Under the pieces are notes generated by a model, which was not told where the DNA came from, did no database searches, and saw only the letters and a program-made list of their open reading frames with translations. A stretch of 64,000 bases of DNA from Enterococcaceae bacterium OF42-14pH9A (GTDB taxonomy: Bacteria > Bacillota > Bacilli > Lactobacillales > Enterococcaceae): contig JAQEYU010000001.1 in assembly GCA_027692465.1 (NCBI GenBank), positions 744,001-808,000 on the forward strand, given 5' to 3'. A program made the position numbers and the translations under genes. Shown piece by piece: positions 52,358-63,784 of this stretch (position 1 is its first letter; every line of letters starts with the position of its first letter).

Positions 52358-54131
52358 TGGTCATGCCCCCTTTTTGGATGATGTTTTTAATCGTTGCTTT
52401 GATTTCTTGTTCCAGTGCATTGATAGTCTCCAACTGGTCTTCCGGTACATATTTCATCCGGGCAATTTTATCCCGCAGCGCGGTTGTCCCCTGCATGATC
52501 TCACTCAAATAAGAGCCCAGATCCAACGCACGAGTCGCTTCCTTACCGAAAGTCAGGATATTGCTGAGCATTTGGAACTGCTTTTCACGGGACGTAAAGG
52601 TATCGACATCGTCAAAGGCATTTTGCTGCAGATAATCTTCCCGAATCGACTTAGTGACTTCCAAAAGCATCTGATCTTTTTCAGACAGGGAATCGATCCC
52701 CACCAATCGGACAATCTCCTGTAATTCTGATTCTTTTTGCAGCATCCGCATCGCCTCAGTCACCAAATCAGACCAGTCCACTTGCAGCTGCTGGTCCAGG
52801 TATTGCCCGACTTCGGTGGAGTACAAAGAATAACTCTGCAACCAGTCAATTGAAGGAAAATGCCGTTGCTGTGCCAAAGTCGAATCCAGTCCCCAGAACA
52901 CTTTTACGACCCGCAATGTATTTTGGGTAACCGGTTCTGAGATATCCCCGCCGGAAGGAGAAACGGCTGAAATGGCAGTGATGCTCCCACCACGGCCTTC
53001 CTGCCCCAGGGACACCACTTTACCGGCACGTTCATAGTACTCTGCCAGACGAGAACCCAAGTAAGCAGGATATCCTTCATCACCGGGCATCTCTTCCAAG
53101 CGTCCTGACATTTCCCGCAAAGCTTCCGCCCAACGAGATGTAGAATCTGCCATTATCGCAACCGAGTAGCCCATATCACGGAAATATTCCGCAATCGTAA
53201 TCCCGGTATAGATGGAAGCTTCCCGAGCGGCTACCGGCATATTGGAGGTGTTTGCAATCAGGATTGTTCTTTCCATTAAGGATTCACCGGTATTGGGATC
53301 GATTAGTTCCGGAAATTCATTCATAACGTCGGTCATTTCGTTCCCGCGTTCTCCGCAACCAACATAAACGACCAAATCAACATCGGCCCATTTGGCAATC
53401 TGATGCTGGACAACTGTTTTACCGGCACCAAACGGCCCAGGAACAGCTGCTGCGCCGCCTTTTGTAACAGGAAAGAAAGTATCGATAACCCGTTGGCCGG
53501 TGATCATCGGCGCATCCGGATTAAGTTTTTCTTTCACCGGACGCGGCCGGCGTACTGGCCATTTCTGCATCATCGTGAAGGATCTGTCACCTTTAGCTGT
53601 AGCAATCGTATAGACGATTTCATCAATAGTGAACTCACCGGATGCAATCGTTTTGATCGTTCCGTTGATCCCGTTCGGCACCATGATCTTGTGTTGAATG
53701 ATTTTGGTCTCTTGTACGGTACCGACGATATCGCCGGCCGTTACCTCATCACCGACTGATGCAGAAGCATCAAACTGCCATTTTTTTCCGTGATCCAGTG
53801 CAGGCATTTGAACCCCTCTGGCCAGAAAGTTACTTTGAGTTTGCTTGATAAATTGATCCAAAGGGCGTTGGATCCCATCGAACATCTGAGAGATGATCCC
53901 CGGGGCCAACTCCACAGACAAGGCCTCACCAGTAGATCGAACCGGTTCTCCCGGCCCGATGCCCGCTGTTTCTTCATACACCTGGATAGATGCGACATCT
54001 CCCCGCATCTCGATAATCTCACCGATAACCCCCAGATCACCGACATAACAGATATCTTGAATGCTGGCATGTCCCATATTTTCAGCCATTACCAATGGAC
54101 CTGAAACTTTTATGATATTTCCGATTTCCAC
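52350..54131 (-). CDS. ntpA: V-type ATPase subunit A (catalytic)
   Basis: The 593-residue catalytic subunit. Walker A is [13 protein letters not shown] (about residue 230); [18 protein letters not shown] carries the catalytic Glu; [20 protein letters not shown] Walker B ([13 protein letters not shown]) follows. It starts at GTG 54131 with AAGGAG upstream. A 170-bp non-coding gap before it is the only sizeable gap inside the operon. Confidence 0.98.
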   Translation of the reverse strand: MEIGNIIKVSGPLVMAENMGHASIQDICYVGDLGVIGEIIEMRGDVASIQVYEETAGIGPGEPVRSTGEALSVELAPGIISQMFDGIQRPLDQFIKQTQSNFLARGVQMPALDHGKKWQFDASASVGDEVTAGDIVGTVQETKIIQHKIMVPNGINGTIKTIASGEFTIDEIVYTIATAKGDRSFTMMQKWPVRRPRPVKEKLNPDAPMITGQRVIDTFFPVTKGGAAAVPGPFGAGKTVVQHQIAKWADVDLVVYVGCGERGNEMTDVMNEFPELIDPNTGESLMERTILIANTSNMPVAAREASIYTGITIAEYFRDMGYSVAIMADSTSRWAEALREMSGRLEEMPGDEGYPAYLGSRLAEYYERAGKVVSLGQEGRGGSITAISAVSPSGGDISEPVTQNTLRVVKVFWGLDSTLAQQRHFPSIDWLQSYSLYSTEVGQYLDQQLQVDWSDLVTEAMRMLQKESELQEIVRLVGIDSLSEKDQMLLEVTKSIREDYLQQNAFDDVDTFTSREKQFQMLSNILTFGKEATRALDLGSYLSEIMQGTTALRDKIARMKYVPEDQLETINALEQEIKATIKNIIQKGGMTND

Positions 54132-54300
54132 GTTTTCAGCTCCTTACCGAATGTGTTGTGAAACACAAAGAAAACAGCTCTTTTCCTCATCTGCGTAGGC
54201 ATTCGATCAGCCGGAACTCAGTATTAAGGCGTAATCTGTAGTACTCTTTGTGCTTCTTTGCTCTTTTGCAGCTGCCCTTCACAAACAAAGCTACTGACAG
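54132..54300 (-). other. Gap inside the ntp operon between ntpG and ntpA
   Basis: 169 bp without a gene. A short stem (TGTGTT with AACACA around GTGA) lies near the ntpA ribosome site. The remainder faintly recalls the dispersed repeat (CTTTTGCAGCTG) but cannot be scored. Confidence 0.4.
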
Positions 54301-54612
54301 CTATAAAATATTCTGACCTACCGCTTTTTCAACGTTTTCCTGGACCGCAGATAAGCCGATTCCCAAGCTGCCTCCGTGATTCGGGATCAAAACGACAGCC
54401 GGCAGCGGTTGCGAATTGAAACGATCGATCTCCTCTTTGATAGTTGCGGCACACGTCTCGGTGACATAGATTACACCGTACTCATCCGCAGCTAATTTTC
54501 GCAAAGCGGTTTTGGCTTCTTCCGCCTCATCGGCAAAGCAGACCGTAAAGCCGAAAAGTTTGAAAGGCAGGACCGATTCTTTGTCCCCGATGACACCGAT
54601 CTTATACGTCAT
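54301..54612 (-). CDS. ntpG: V-type ATPase subunit F (NtpG)
   Basis: A 103-residue small rotor subunit, starting MTYKIGVIGDKESVLPFKLFGF and with VIYVTETCAATI and VLIPNHGGSLGIGL, the usual subunit F pattern. In Enterococcus the gene is called ntpG. Overlaps ntpC by 11 bases. Confidence 0.95.
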   Translation of the reverse strand: MTYKIGVIGDKESVLPFKLFGFTVCFADEAEEAKTALRKLAADEYGVIYVTETCAATIKEEIDRFNSQPLPAVVLIPNHGGSLGIGLSAVQENVEKAVGQNIL

Positions 54613-55597
54613 AAGTCACCCGCATCCTTTCTTGCAGCTGTTCTTTAGTAAAGCCGGAGCGTTTGCCCACAAGGATCAGTCGCAGATTTTTGACTTCAAT
54701 GTCCTTGGCATTCAAAAATGCCAATAAAGGCAGGGGACCAAAGGCGGTCGTTCGGGCTTTTTCGTACATTCCCGTCAAGTAGTTGTCTTTGATCACGTCC
54801 AAACGGGCATAATCGATTGCATCGCCATCGAACACCGGTGCTAAAAGATCCCCGTAAGCTGAGCTCAAAATAAACGCAGTCAATTCGGAAAGACTCTTCT
54901 CAGCAAAAGACATCCACTGGCTTTTTTCAATACTGCCTGAACTGGAAAGCACCGTGGACATGAAGCCCTGACTGCGTCCCTGCTCCAAACAACGCAGCGT
55001 CGTAACCAGATTCGTCAAATCGATGAAGGCAATGATTTCTTCCAGTAATTCCGGATAGCCCAGTGTTTCTCCTAATCGTCGCTGTTCTTTCAGGAAGTGT
55101 CGATCATAGATGACATCGATTCCCTGCAGGATGTGGGATTCTTCCATATACGCTTTGACCTTGGCAATACTGCGCAGGATATTTTCCGGCAGTTCACTGG
55201 AGATCCCGGTCTCCACTGCATGTTTCAATTCCTCCATGCTGAACAGACCATCCGGGAGATACAAGTGATCGTAATTTTCCCCGACATAAAAAGCTTTGGT
55301 AAAGACTTTCAGATTATGCAGCGTGTAACGCATGGTATAGACCCAGACCAGATAGCGATCCGGTGCTGCTTCTGCCAATTCCTCAAAGGTACTTAGCAGC
55401 TCCTGATTCAGAGCTTTTTCAAAGTCTTTTGGGAAATTGTCATCCAGGTAGCGGTTATAGACCGTAGCAGCCAGAACCCCTTCGATCTTTTTAAAGTCTT
55501 TTGCCTCCAGCAGTTGTTGGAAGACATCCGGCGTCAGCAGCTCGTTTTCTTTCAGACGGATCAGAGGATTCAATTGGTGGTACATCTGTTTAGCCAT
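54602..55597 (-). CDS. ntpC: V-type ATPase subunit C/d (NtpC)
   Basis: A 331-residue funnel-shaped subunit linking the membrane c ring to the central shaft (C in archaeal naming, d in eukaryotes). All helical, with FSMEELKHAVETGISSELPENI and the C-terminal LIAFLNAKDIEVKNLRLILVGK-type ending (LAFLNAKDIEVKNLRLILVG). In order after ntpE, 15 bp downstream. Confidence 0.96.
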   Translation of the reverse strand: MAKQMYHQLNPLIRLKENELLTPDVFQQLLEAKDFKKIEGVLAATVYNRYLDDNFPKDFEKALNQELLSTFEELAEAAPDRYLVWVYTMRYTLHNLKVFTKAFYVGENYDHLYLPDGLFSMEELKHAVETGISSELPENILRSIAKVKAYMEESHILQGIDVIYDRHFLKEQRRLGETLGYPELLEEIIAFIDLTNLVTTLRCLEQGRSQGFMSTVLSSSGSIEKSQWMSFAEKSLSELTAFILSSAYGDLLAPVFDGDAIDYARLDVIKDNYLTGMYEKARTTAFGPLPLLAFLNAKDIEVKNLRLILVGKRSGFTKEQLQERMRVTYDV

Positions 55598-55612
55598 GAA
55601 ATGCTCTCCTCC

Positions 55613-56200
55613 TTATCCGAACAGTTTTCGGGTCATCTCACTGCCGGTTTCACTTCTAAGTTCTTTTAAAAGATCTCGATACAAAAAGTTGAATTGGATT
55701 CCGTCGACATCCACTACGAAACCTTCTCCGGTCCCGGTCAGCGGCTTTCCAAGAACCAGGCTGTAAGGCAGTGCTTGGTCCATTTCGGCAACGAAGCTTT
55801 CCGTCAATGTGGATACAGCATTCACGCCGCCAGGCATCAGTGTGCCTTTACCGGTGATTGGCAGCGTCCGCAGGTTTTCTCTGGCAAAAGAGCGAATCGC
55901 CTCTTGCTCCCAGCCGGCCATTTTCTCATAGGCTTCTTCGAACAGACGGTCTAAATAGCCTTGTTTTTCCACCAGTGATTCCTGTCTGATTTCCATCTGC
56001 TGGCGGGACTGCTGTTGTTTATATTTCTGTTCCAGATCCCGGGATTGCTTACCCAGTTGCTGGATATGTGTTTCGTTGATCTTTTCAACTTCGGTTTCAT
56101 ACCATGATTCGATGGCAGCAGTTTCTTGTTTTTGATACTGTTCCCGTTCCTGGCTTGCCTTGTTGTCGATCTCTTCTATGATCTTTTGGATGGCATCCAT
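55613..56200 (-). CDS. ntpE: V-type ATPase subunit E (peripheral stalk)
   Basis: A 195-residue peripheral-stalk subunit with a long charged N-terminal helix (residues 1-90, rich in Gln, Glu and Lys) and a globular C-terminal domain. Pairs with NtpF. AGGAGG precedes ATG 56200; TTG 56203 directly upstream is a possible alternative. Confidence 0.94.
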   Translation of the reverse strand: MDAIQKIIEEIDNKASQEREQYQKQETAAIESWYETEVEKINETHIQQLGKQSRDLEQKYKQQQSRQQMEIRQESLVEKQGYLDRLFEEAYEKMAGWEQEAIRSFARENLRTLPITGKGTLMPGGVNAVSTLTESFVAEMDQALPYSLVLGKPLTGTGEGFVVDVDGIQFNFLYRDLLKELRSETGSEMTRKLFG

Positions 56201-56282
56201 CAAACTTTCCTCCTTCTGAAGCGCTCTGCCGGAGAGATTACTCCGATAAGCAGAGGCGCTTATTTGGTTTCAGGCACCTTTA

Positions 56283-58712
<2,430 letters not shown>

Positions 58713-58723
<11 letters not shown>

Positions 58724-59033
58724 ATGTGCCCTTCACCCTTTCAATAATCTCCGCCACGATAGCTTCGTGGGTGCGATCATAGTTTTCTTGAAAGCTGCGG
58801 CGATCTGTTTGTGCATCTGCCAAAAGGGCCTCCCGTTCATTTTTCAAATCAAAACTGAAGGCTTCCTCTTTTTCACGAAGCGCCTGTGATCGTTCGGCTT
58901 TCAGTTTTTCTGTCAACGCCGTCAATGCCTGTTCTTTGTCTTGCCGAAGTTTCGTCAATTCTTTTTCAAGATCTGCCTGCGCCAGCTCATTGGCTGCTTC
59001 GGCCTGGGCGATCCGGTCCAATGCTTCTTTCAA
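58713..59033 (-). CDS. ntpF: V-type ATPase subunit F/G (peripheral stalk, NtpF)
   Basis: A 106-residue, highly charged, all-helical protein with heptad-like pattern (ANELAQADLEKELTKLRQDK). It forms the peripheral stalk with NtpE. TTG start at 59033 preceded by GGGGGG eight bases upstream. First gene of the operon, 65 nt after a strong leader terminator. Confidence 0.9.
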
Positions 59034-59098
59034 TGTCTTTTCCCCCCTTTTGCGGTTTGAGGTATGGACGTCCTGATATCTTCTTTTGGGAAATCCTA

Positions 59099-59131
59099 CA
59101 AAAAAAAACGCACTCCGAAGACGAAGTACGT
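59099..59131 (-). terminator. Terminator in the leader of the ntp operon
   Basis: On the minus strand a 10-bp stem (ACGTACTTCG with CGGAGTGCGT, two wobble pairs) with loop TCTT is followed by eight T residues. The wobbles pair only on the minus strand, so it is directional. It is 65 nt before ntpF, and the upstream ahpF gene already has its own terminator, so this looks like an attenuator. Confidence 0.8.
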
Positions 59132-59371
59132 TTCAAAATCAAAAGCACTCCAAATATGTTCTTCTCACCCCTTGAAGAACGCGATCCTTGAAGCCTTACA
59201 CTCAACCGTTTTTTTCTATTCAAATAAAATTGTTCGTAGATTTATGATAACAAAAGAAAATCAAAATTACCAGACCTTCCGGATATTTTTGCGGAAAACT
59301 CTTGTACCGCTTCTAATCCGAAGCTGGCAATAAAACACAAGGCCGTTAGCTTCTGCCCGACCATTCATGAG

Positions 59372-59537
59372 TAGGGCGCGTCTGAAAACTCCAGCGACAG
59401 ATATCTTGGTCCTTTTCACCGCAATCTACGTCGTAAATGCTCACTTATGCACCACATAAGCTGCGCTTTACTCCTTGATTTCGGCAAAAGGTCCGCAAAA
59501 ATCTGGATACCACCGGAATTTTCAGACACGCCCTAAC
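59372..59537 (+). repeat. Dispersed MITE-like repeat, copy 14 (full length)
   Basis: 166 bp, the best partner of copy 2. Left end TAGGGCGCGTCTGAAAACTC, right end GAATTTTCAGACACGCCCTA. Inside, CTTATG and CATAAG pair around CACCA, and GGTCCTTTTCACCG faces CGGCAAAAGGTCC from the other half. No ORF. Confidence 0.92.
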
Positions 59538-59643
59538 CTCAATAACGGAAAAAACAAGCGAAAGTTTTCTTAGTCCGCCAGCTTAGAAACAGCATGCCTC
59601 CTGTTGATACGATTGCAATCTCGTAAATTTGTGCCGGAGCAGG

Positions 59644-59686
59644 AAAAAACAACATCCCCGCTTACTTTTGCCGGGATGTTGTTTTG
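59644..59686 (-). terminator. Terminator after ahpF
   Basis: AACAACATCCC pairs with GGGATGTTGTT plus inner pairing; T residues follow on both strands. Confidence 0.85.
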
Positions 59687-59729
59687 TTGTCGTTTAACTC
59701 AAGCAGATCAGCTGGTTTGAGCAGCTGTC

Positions 59730-61286
59730 TCATTTGATTGTTGCTGCTTTTGCCTGACTGCCGGAGCGAATCAAGTGGTCAAAAGCCCCTAAAGCGGCTG
59801 TTGCTCCCGAGCCCATGGAAATGATGATCTGCTTGTACGCACTGTCTGTACAATCACCGGCCGCAAAAACGCCTTCCAAAGAGGTCGCTCCGTGTTTATC
59901 TACCAGAATCTCTCCTCTTTGATTCAGATCTGTTGTACCAACAAGCCACTCGGTATTCGGCATCAAACCGATCAAAATAAAGACCCCTTCAACTGCCAGC
60001 GTGGTGACCTCTTTTGTCAAACGGTTTTGGTAGGTGATCGCATCGACCGTCTCGCCACCGCTGATTTCCTGGGTTGCAGCATTGGTGATCACCGTTACAT
60101 TGTCCAGTTCCCGCAAGCGTTCCTGCAGCACTCGATCAGCTTTCAACTCCGGTAAGAATTCCAACACATAGACATGGGCGGCCAGACCGGCCAAATCAAT
60201 AGCCGCTTCAATACCGGAGTTGCCGCCGCCGATCACTGCAACATTTTTTCCGGCAAATAATGGTCCATCACAGTGAGGGCAATACGCGATCCCTTTATTT
60301 TTGAACTCTTTTTCCCCTGGCACATTGATGCTGCGCCAGCGCGCTCCGGTAGCAAGGATGGCTGTGCGGCTCTTCAATACAGCACCGTTTTCCAAGGTAA
60401 CCTCAATCAGTTCACCCTTGGAAACGGCGGCAGCCCGTTGTCCTTTCATGATGTCGACCGGATACTTCATGACATGCTCTTCCACCTGACGCATCAGTTG
60501 TGGTCCTTCAGTATAAGGGGTCCCGATCACGTTCTCGATACCCAGCGTTTCTAATACTTGACCGCCGAAAGTATCCACTATCATCCCGGTACGAATCCCT
60601 TTGCGCGCAGCATAAACAGCGGCGCTGGCCCCCGCCGGCCCACCGCCGACTATCAGGACATCAAAAGGTTCCTTTTCGGCAAATGAATCCGCCGCTTGCG
60701 GTCCGGCAGCCTTTTCCAACAATTCCTCGATGGTGGCCCGTCCACTCGAAAATTCTGCTTCGTTCAAGAAGACAGTCGGTACTGCCATGATTTTCCGATC
60801 AGCTACTTCTTCTTGAAAAGCGCCGCCTTCGATCATCACATGGCTGACCATCGGATTCAAAACAGCCATAATGTTCAATGCCTGTACAACATCCGGACAG
60901 TTGTGGCAAGTCAGGCTGACAAAGGTTTCAAAATGCAGCGGTTGGCTGATTTTTTTAATTCGCTGTGCGACATCCTCAGCAACTTTCGGTGCTCGGCCCC
61001 CAACTTGCAGCAAGGCTAAAATAAAGGAAGTAAATTCATGTCCCATCGGCAAACCGGCAAAGGCCACCCCACTTTTGCCTTGCTGCGGATTGATTTCAAA
61101 ACTGGGTGTTCGTTGCAGATTTTCTGCAGTGATTGAGATTTTTGGCGACATTTCTGCGACTGCTGTTAAAAATTCACTTACTTTGGCGGAATTCTCATCT
61201 GTTCCCAAGCTGGCATTCAGGATGACGGGCTTTTCCAACAACTCCAAGTATTGTGCCAATTGCGCTTTTGTTTCATTATCAAACAT
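59730..61286 (-). CDS. ahpF: Alkyl hydroperoxide reductase subunit F
   Basis: A 518-residue NADH:peroxiredoxin disulfide reductase. The N-terminal double thioredoxin fold holds CHNCPDVV (about residues 128-131). The FAD site is VGGGPAGASAAVYAARKG; the redox pair is CPHCDGP; NAD binding is VIGGGNSGIEAAIDLA. Reduces AhpC. Separated from ahpC by 157 bp with a terminator. GGGGGGAAAAG precedes the ATG. Confidence 0.97.
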   Translation of the reverse strand: MFDNETKAQLAQYLELLEKPVILNASLGTDENSAKVSEFLTAVAEMSPKISITAENLQRTPSFEINPQQGKSGVAFAGLPMGHEFTSFILALLQVGGRAPKVAEDVAQRIKKISQPLHFETFVSLTCHNCPDVVQALNIMAVLNPMVSHVMIEGGAFQEEVADRKIMAVPTVFLNEAEFSSGRATIEELLEKAAGPQAADSFAEKEPFDVLIVGGGPAGASAAVYAARKGIRTGMIVDTFGGQVLETLGIENVIGTPYTEGPQLMRQVEEHVMKYPVDIMKGQRAAAVSKGELIEVTLENGAVLKSRTAILATGARWRSINVPGEKEFKNKGIAYCPHCDGPLFAGKNVAVIGGGNSGIEAAIDLAGLAAHVYVLEFLPELKADRVLQERLRELDNVTVITNAATQEISGGETVDAITYQNRLTKEVTTLAVEGVFILIGLMPNTEWLVGTTDLNQRGEILVDKHGATSLEGVFAAGDCTDSAYKQIIISMGSGATAALGAFDHLIRSGSQAKAATIK

Positions 61287-61369
61287 TTCTTTTCCCCCTT
61301 GTCGGTAATAGGAGCAGCAAAACTGCCCCTCGGCTTGACCAATTGATTTTTTCGGCCGATGCGCTGCTC

Positions 61370-61404
61370 AAAAAAGGACCGCCGCCTAGTTCGGCTGACG
61401 GTCC
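61370..61404 (-). terminator. Terminator between ahpC and ahpF
   Basis: GGACCG pairs with CGGTCC with further pairing inside, and six T residues follow on the minus strand. It probably lets only part of the transcripts reach ahpF. Confidence 0.8.
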
Positions 61405-61443
61405 GAAAAGCTTCTTAATCGGAAAGCTTCATTTCGACTCGTA

Positions 61444-62007
61444 TCAGATCTTGCCTACCAAGTCAAAACTTGGCTTCAGCGTTTCGCCGCTCTCTTTCCA
61501 TTTTGCCGGACAAACTTCGCCCGGATGACTCCGCACATATTGTCCCGCACGGATCTTGTCCACAAGCACACTGGCATCCCGGCCGATGCCGTCTGCGTTG
61601 ATTTCAACAGTTTGAACCACACCGTCCGGATCGATGATAAAAGTCCCCCGCTGCGCCAAACCGGCTTCTTCATCCAGCACATCAAAGATCCGGGCAATCT
61701 GGTGGGATGGATCGCCAATCATGTAATACTTGATCTTGCCGATTGCTTCGGAAGTTTCGTGCCAGGCTTTATGAGTGAAGTGAGTATCAGTAGAGCAGGA
61801 ATAGACTTCGACCCCCAGATCCTGCAATGTCGTATACTGTTCCTGCAGATCTTCTAATTCTGTTGGGCAGACAAACGTAAAATCGGCCGGATAAAAACAC
61901 AGCACGCTCCATTTGCCCACGAAATTTTCGTTGGTTACCTCCACAAACTCATTGTTATGATAAGCTTGCGTTTTAAACTCTTCCACTTGTTTCCCAATCA
62001 ATGACAT
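61444..62007 (-). CDS. ahpC: Alkyl hydroperoxide reductase subunit C (peroxiredoxin)
   Basis: A 187-residue typical 2-Cys peroxiredoxin that reduces H2O2 and organic peroxides. Peroxidatic Cys in [17 protein letters not shown], resolving Cys in [15 protein letters not shown] precedes ATG 62007. A PerR-like site overlaps the probable promoter. Confidence 0.98.
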   Translation of the reverse strand: MSLIGKQVEEFKTQAYHNNEFVEVTNENFVGKWSVLCFYPADFTFVCPTELEDLQEQYTTLQDLGVEVYSCSTDTHFTHKAWHETSEAIGKIKYYMIGDPSHQIARIFDVLDEEAGLAQRGTFIIDPDGVVQTVEINADGIGRDASVLVDKIRAGQYVRSHPGEVCPAKWKESGETLKPSFDLVGKI

Positions 62008-62103
62008 AAAATGATACCTCCGTGATAAGTTGATTTTCTATTTCCTAATTGAAAACAGGATAGACAAAATGATTGATAAATCGGCAATCAGCTCATTACC
62101 AAT

Positions 62104-62118
62104 TTAGAATCATTGTAG
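62104..62118 (-). promoter_or_regulatory. PerR-box-like site at the ahpC promoter
   Basis: TTAGAATCATTGTAG matches the PerR consensus TTATAATNATTATAA at 11 of 14 defined positions. It overlaps a minus-strand TACAAT (-10), about 100 bp upstream of ahpC. Confidence 0.55.
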
Positions 62119-62293
62119 TGTAAAACGAAATCAAAAGAAAGTGTTTTGCTTATGATTTTCTTAATTTTTTCATTCTTTCATTTTTAGACTCATTACACTC
62201 TGTTATTGAAAAAAATATTCGTTAGGATAAAACGTTTTTGATACAGTTTTTTTTGATAAGTGGTAAAATAGTCCTTGAAAAGAGGCGATAGAA

Positions 62294-62569
62294 ATGGCTC
62301 TCACATTAAAACAAGCTGAAGACTATCTCACCGGTAGGATTTCAGGGATCACGGTAATGGATGTCAGCGTGGAATACCCTGATCGCAAAGAGGTTCTGTA
62401 CGTGGAAGGTGAAAAAGATTATTTCATTTTTCTGAACACCGACGGAACCAGCGTATTCACCGATGGGCAAAAAGATCAAAAACTGCGCAATGATCAAGAC
62501 CCGGAAAACCTGCTCAGTGAAGAAGAATTCCTGGAACAAGTGACAAAAATTATCCTCAGCGAAGAATAA
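62294..62569 (+). CDS. Hypothetical protein
   Basis: A 91-residue acidic protein (MALTLKQAEDYLTGRISG at the start, ending in EEEFLEQVTKIILSEE). The middle alternates strands (EVLYVEGEKDYFIFLNTDG). No membrane part, no family recognised. GAGGCG lies upstream of the ATG. A strong terminator follows 130 bp later. Confidence 0.65.
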   Translation: MALTLKQAEDYLTGRISGITVMDVSVEYPDRKEVLYVEGEKDYFIFLNTDGTSVFTDGQKDQKLRNDQDPENLLSEEEFLEQVTKIILSEE

Positions 62570-62699
62570 AGGGACGACGAGGTTGCGAAGCTCCAATCAA
62601 AGACTCACATACTGAGTAGCAAGTGCTGTCAGACACTGCTTGCAGATGGGAAACGACCGGCAGGCTCCTTACCTTTTCAACATGTATTCTATTTACACC

Positions 62700-62749
62700 A
62701 AAAAGACCGATAACTTGGGCGGACAATGCCCACGCTATCGGTCTTTTTT
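62700..62749 (+). terminator. Terminator after the small hypothetical gene
   Basis: AAAAAGACCGATA pairs with TATCGGTCTTTTT, with GGGC and GCCC inside. Confidence 0.9.
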
Positions 62750-62764
62750 ACGCTCGTTAAAAGT

Positions 62765-62925
62765 GTAGCCTATCTAAGAACACCAGCAGCAACTATTCGA
62801 TCTTCCTCACCACACTCTTCATTATGACTGTTTGCTAATACTTCCTCGTAAGCTGCATTTTACGACTTGCTTTCGGCAGAAGTGCTGCCAAATGTGGCTC
62901 TCACCGAATTTTTCAGATCGATATT
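62765..62925 (+). repeat. Degraded MITE-like repeat
   Basis: GTGTAGCCTATCTAAGAACACC, GTAAGCTGCATTTTACG, CTTGCTTTCGGCAGAAGT and the right end CGAATTTTTCAGATCG follow family order (first at 62767-62788). It lies next to the thermonuclease stop. Confidence 0.55.
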
Positions 62926-62930
62926 ACTAC

Positions 62931-63668
62931 TCACTGGTCTTCATAACTGAAGTAGTAATAGCGTTTGGTTGCTTTTACATAATCCGGCTCACTCCAGACA
63001 GCCGCTTGCTTCTTTCTAGCCTCTTCCTGAAAGGACAGAAATTCCTGATGGTAACTGTCTCCGCCAGCATTGACGTAGCGCACAATGCCGTAGCCTTTTT
63101 CCAAAAGCTGCTGCTGCAGGGACTCTTCACCGATGAAGACATACGCCAAGTACCGATCATAGTGGTCTTTGACGCTGCCTCTATCAAAAGCGATGCTGAC
63201 AGCTTTATTTTGCAGTTGTTCATTGGTAAATGTCGCCGCTTTTTTTCCATATGGCTGCGGTGGCAGATCCTTTTTGACGCTTTCCGGTGTATCCACCATC
63301 AGTAGCCGCAACCGATATTCGGTATCACCCACGTAAAAAGCAAAGGTATCCCCGTCTACACTGCGAACATCAGCAAGCAGAATCTTCTGAAAGCGGGGCG
63401 GGTCAGCAAGATCTACCTTATCGATCGTCAGGACAGCCTGCTCTCTTGTCAACTCGGCAAAGGAGGGTAGGCCGACACTTTCATGTGCACTTTCACTCTT
63501 ACCTTGGTCCGATTCGTCCGAGACATTTTCGATAAGAACCGTATCTTGTGCTGGATCTTCATTGTTTTTCGACCCGGTTTCGTTATGATCTCCGGAAAAG
63601 ACGATCTGCAAGAGAACCAGCAGCACCAAAATTATCGAACCCGCAATCCCGGTTTTCTTATTTTTCAT
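62931..63668 (-). CDS. Thermonuclease (staphylococcal nuclease family), membrane-anchored
   Basis: A 245-residue SNase-family protein with an N-terminal membrane anchor (IAGSIILVLLVLLQIVF) and an acidic linker, then the OB-fold nuclease domain. RLRLLMVDTPE contains the first catalytic Arg and the calcium Asp; KDHYDRYLAYVF supplies the second Arg. At the position of the catalytic Glu43 of the staphylococcal enzyme (in VEKYG) it has Gln (PPQPYG). Located on the cell surface or secreted after cleavage. GGAG is 13 bases upstream of the ATG, a loose ribosome site. Confidence 0.88.
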   Translation of the reverse strand: MKNKKTGIAGSIILVLLVLLQIVFSGDHNETGSKNNEDPAQDTVLIENVSDESDQGKSESAHESVGLPSFAELTREQAVLTIDKVDLADPPRFQKILLADVRSVDGDTFAFYVGDTEYRLRLLMVDTPESVKKDLPPQPYGKKAATFTNEQLQNKAVSIAFDRGSVKDHYDRYLAYVFIGEESLQQQLLEKGYGIVRYVNAGGDSYHQEFLSFQEEARKKQAAVWSEPDYVKATKRYYYFSYEDQ

Positions 63669-63784
63669 CTCGTATCGCTCAACTCCTTGGCAGCTGCTGA
63701 TTTTGAAAGCTGAAACTTTCTTGAAGCTTAGGATATACCTGGGGATTCCGACAAAAAAAGCGACGCAGGGTTTCTAAATACATT

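Noticed and set aside
54132..54300. The gap between ntpG and ntpA as another dispersed repeat copy
   Set aside because: Only short words match; neither inverted end can be recognised.
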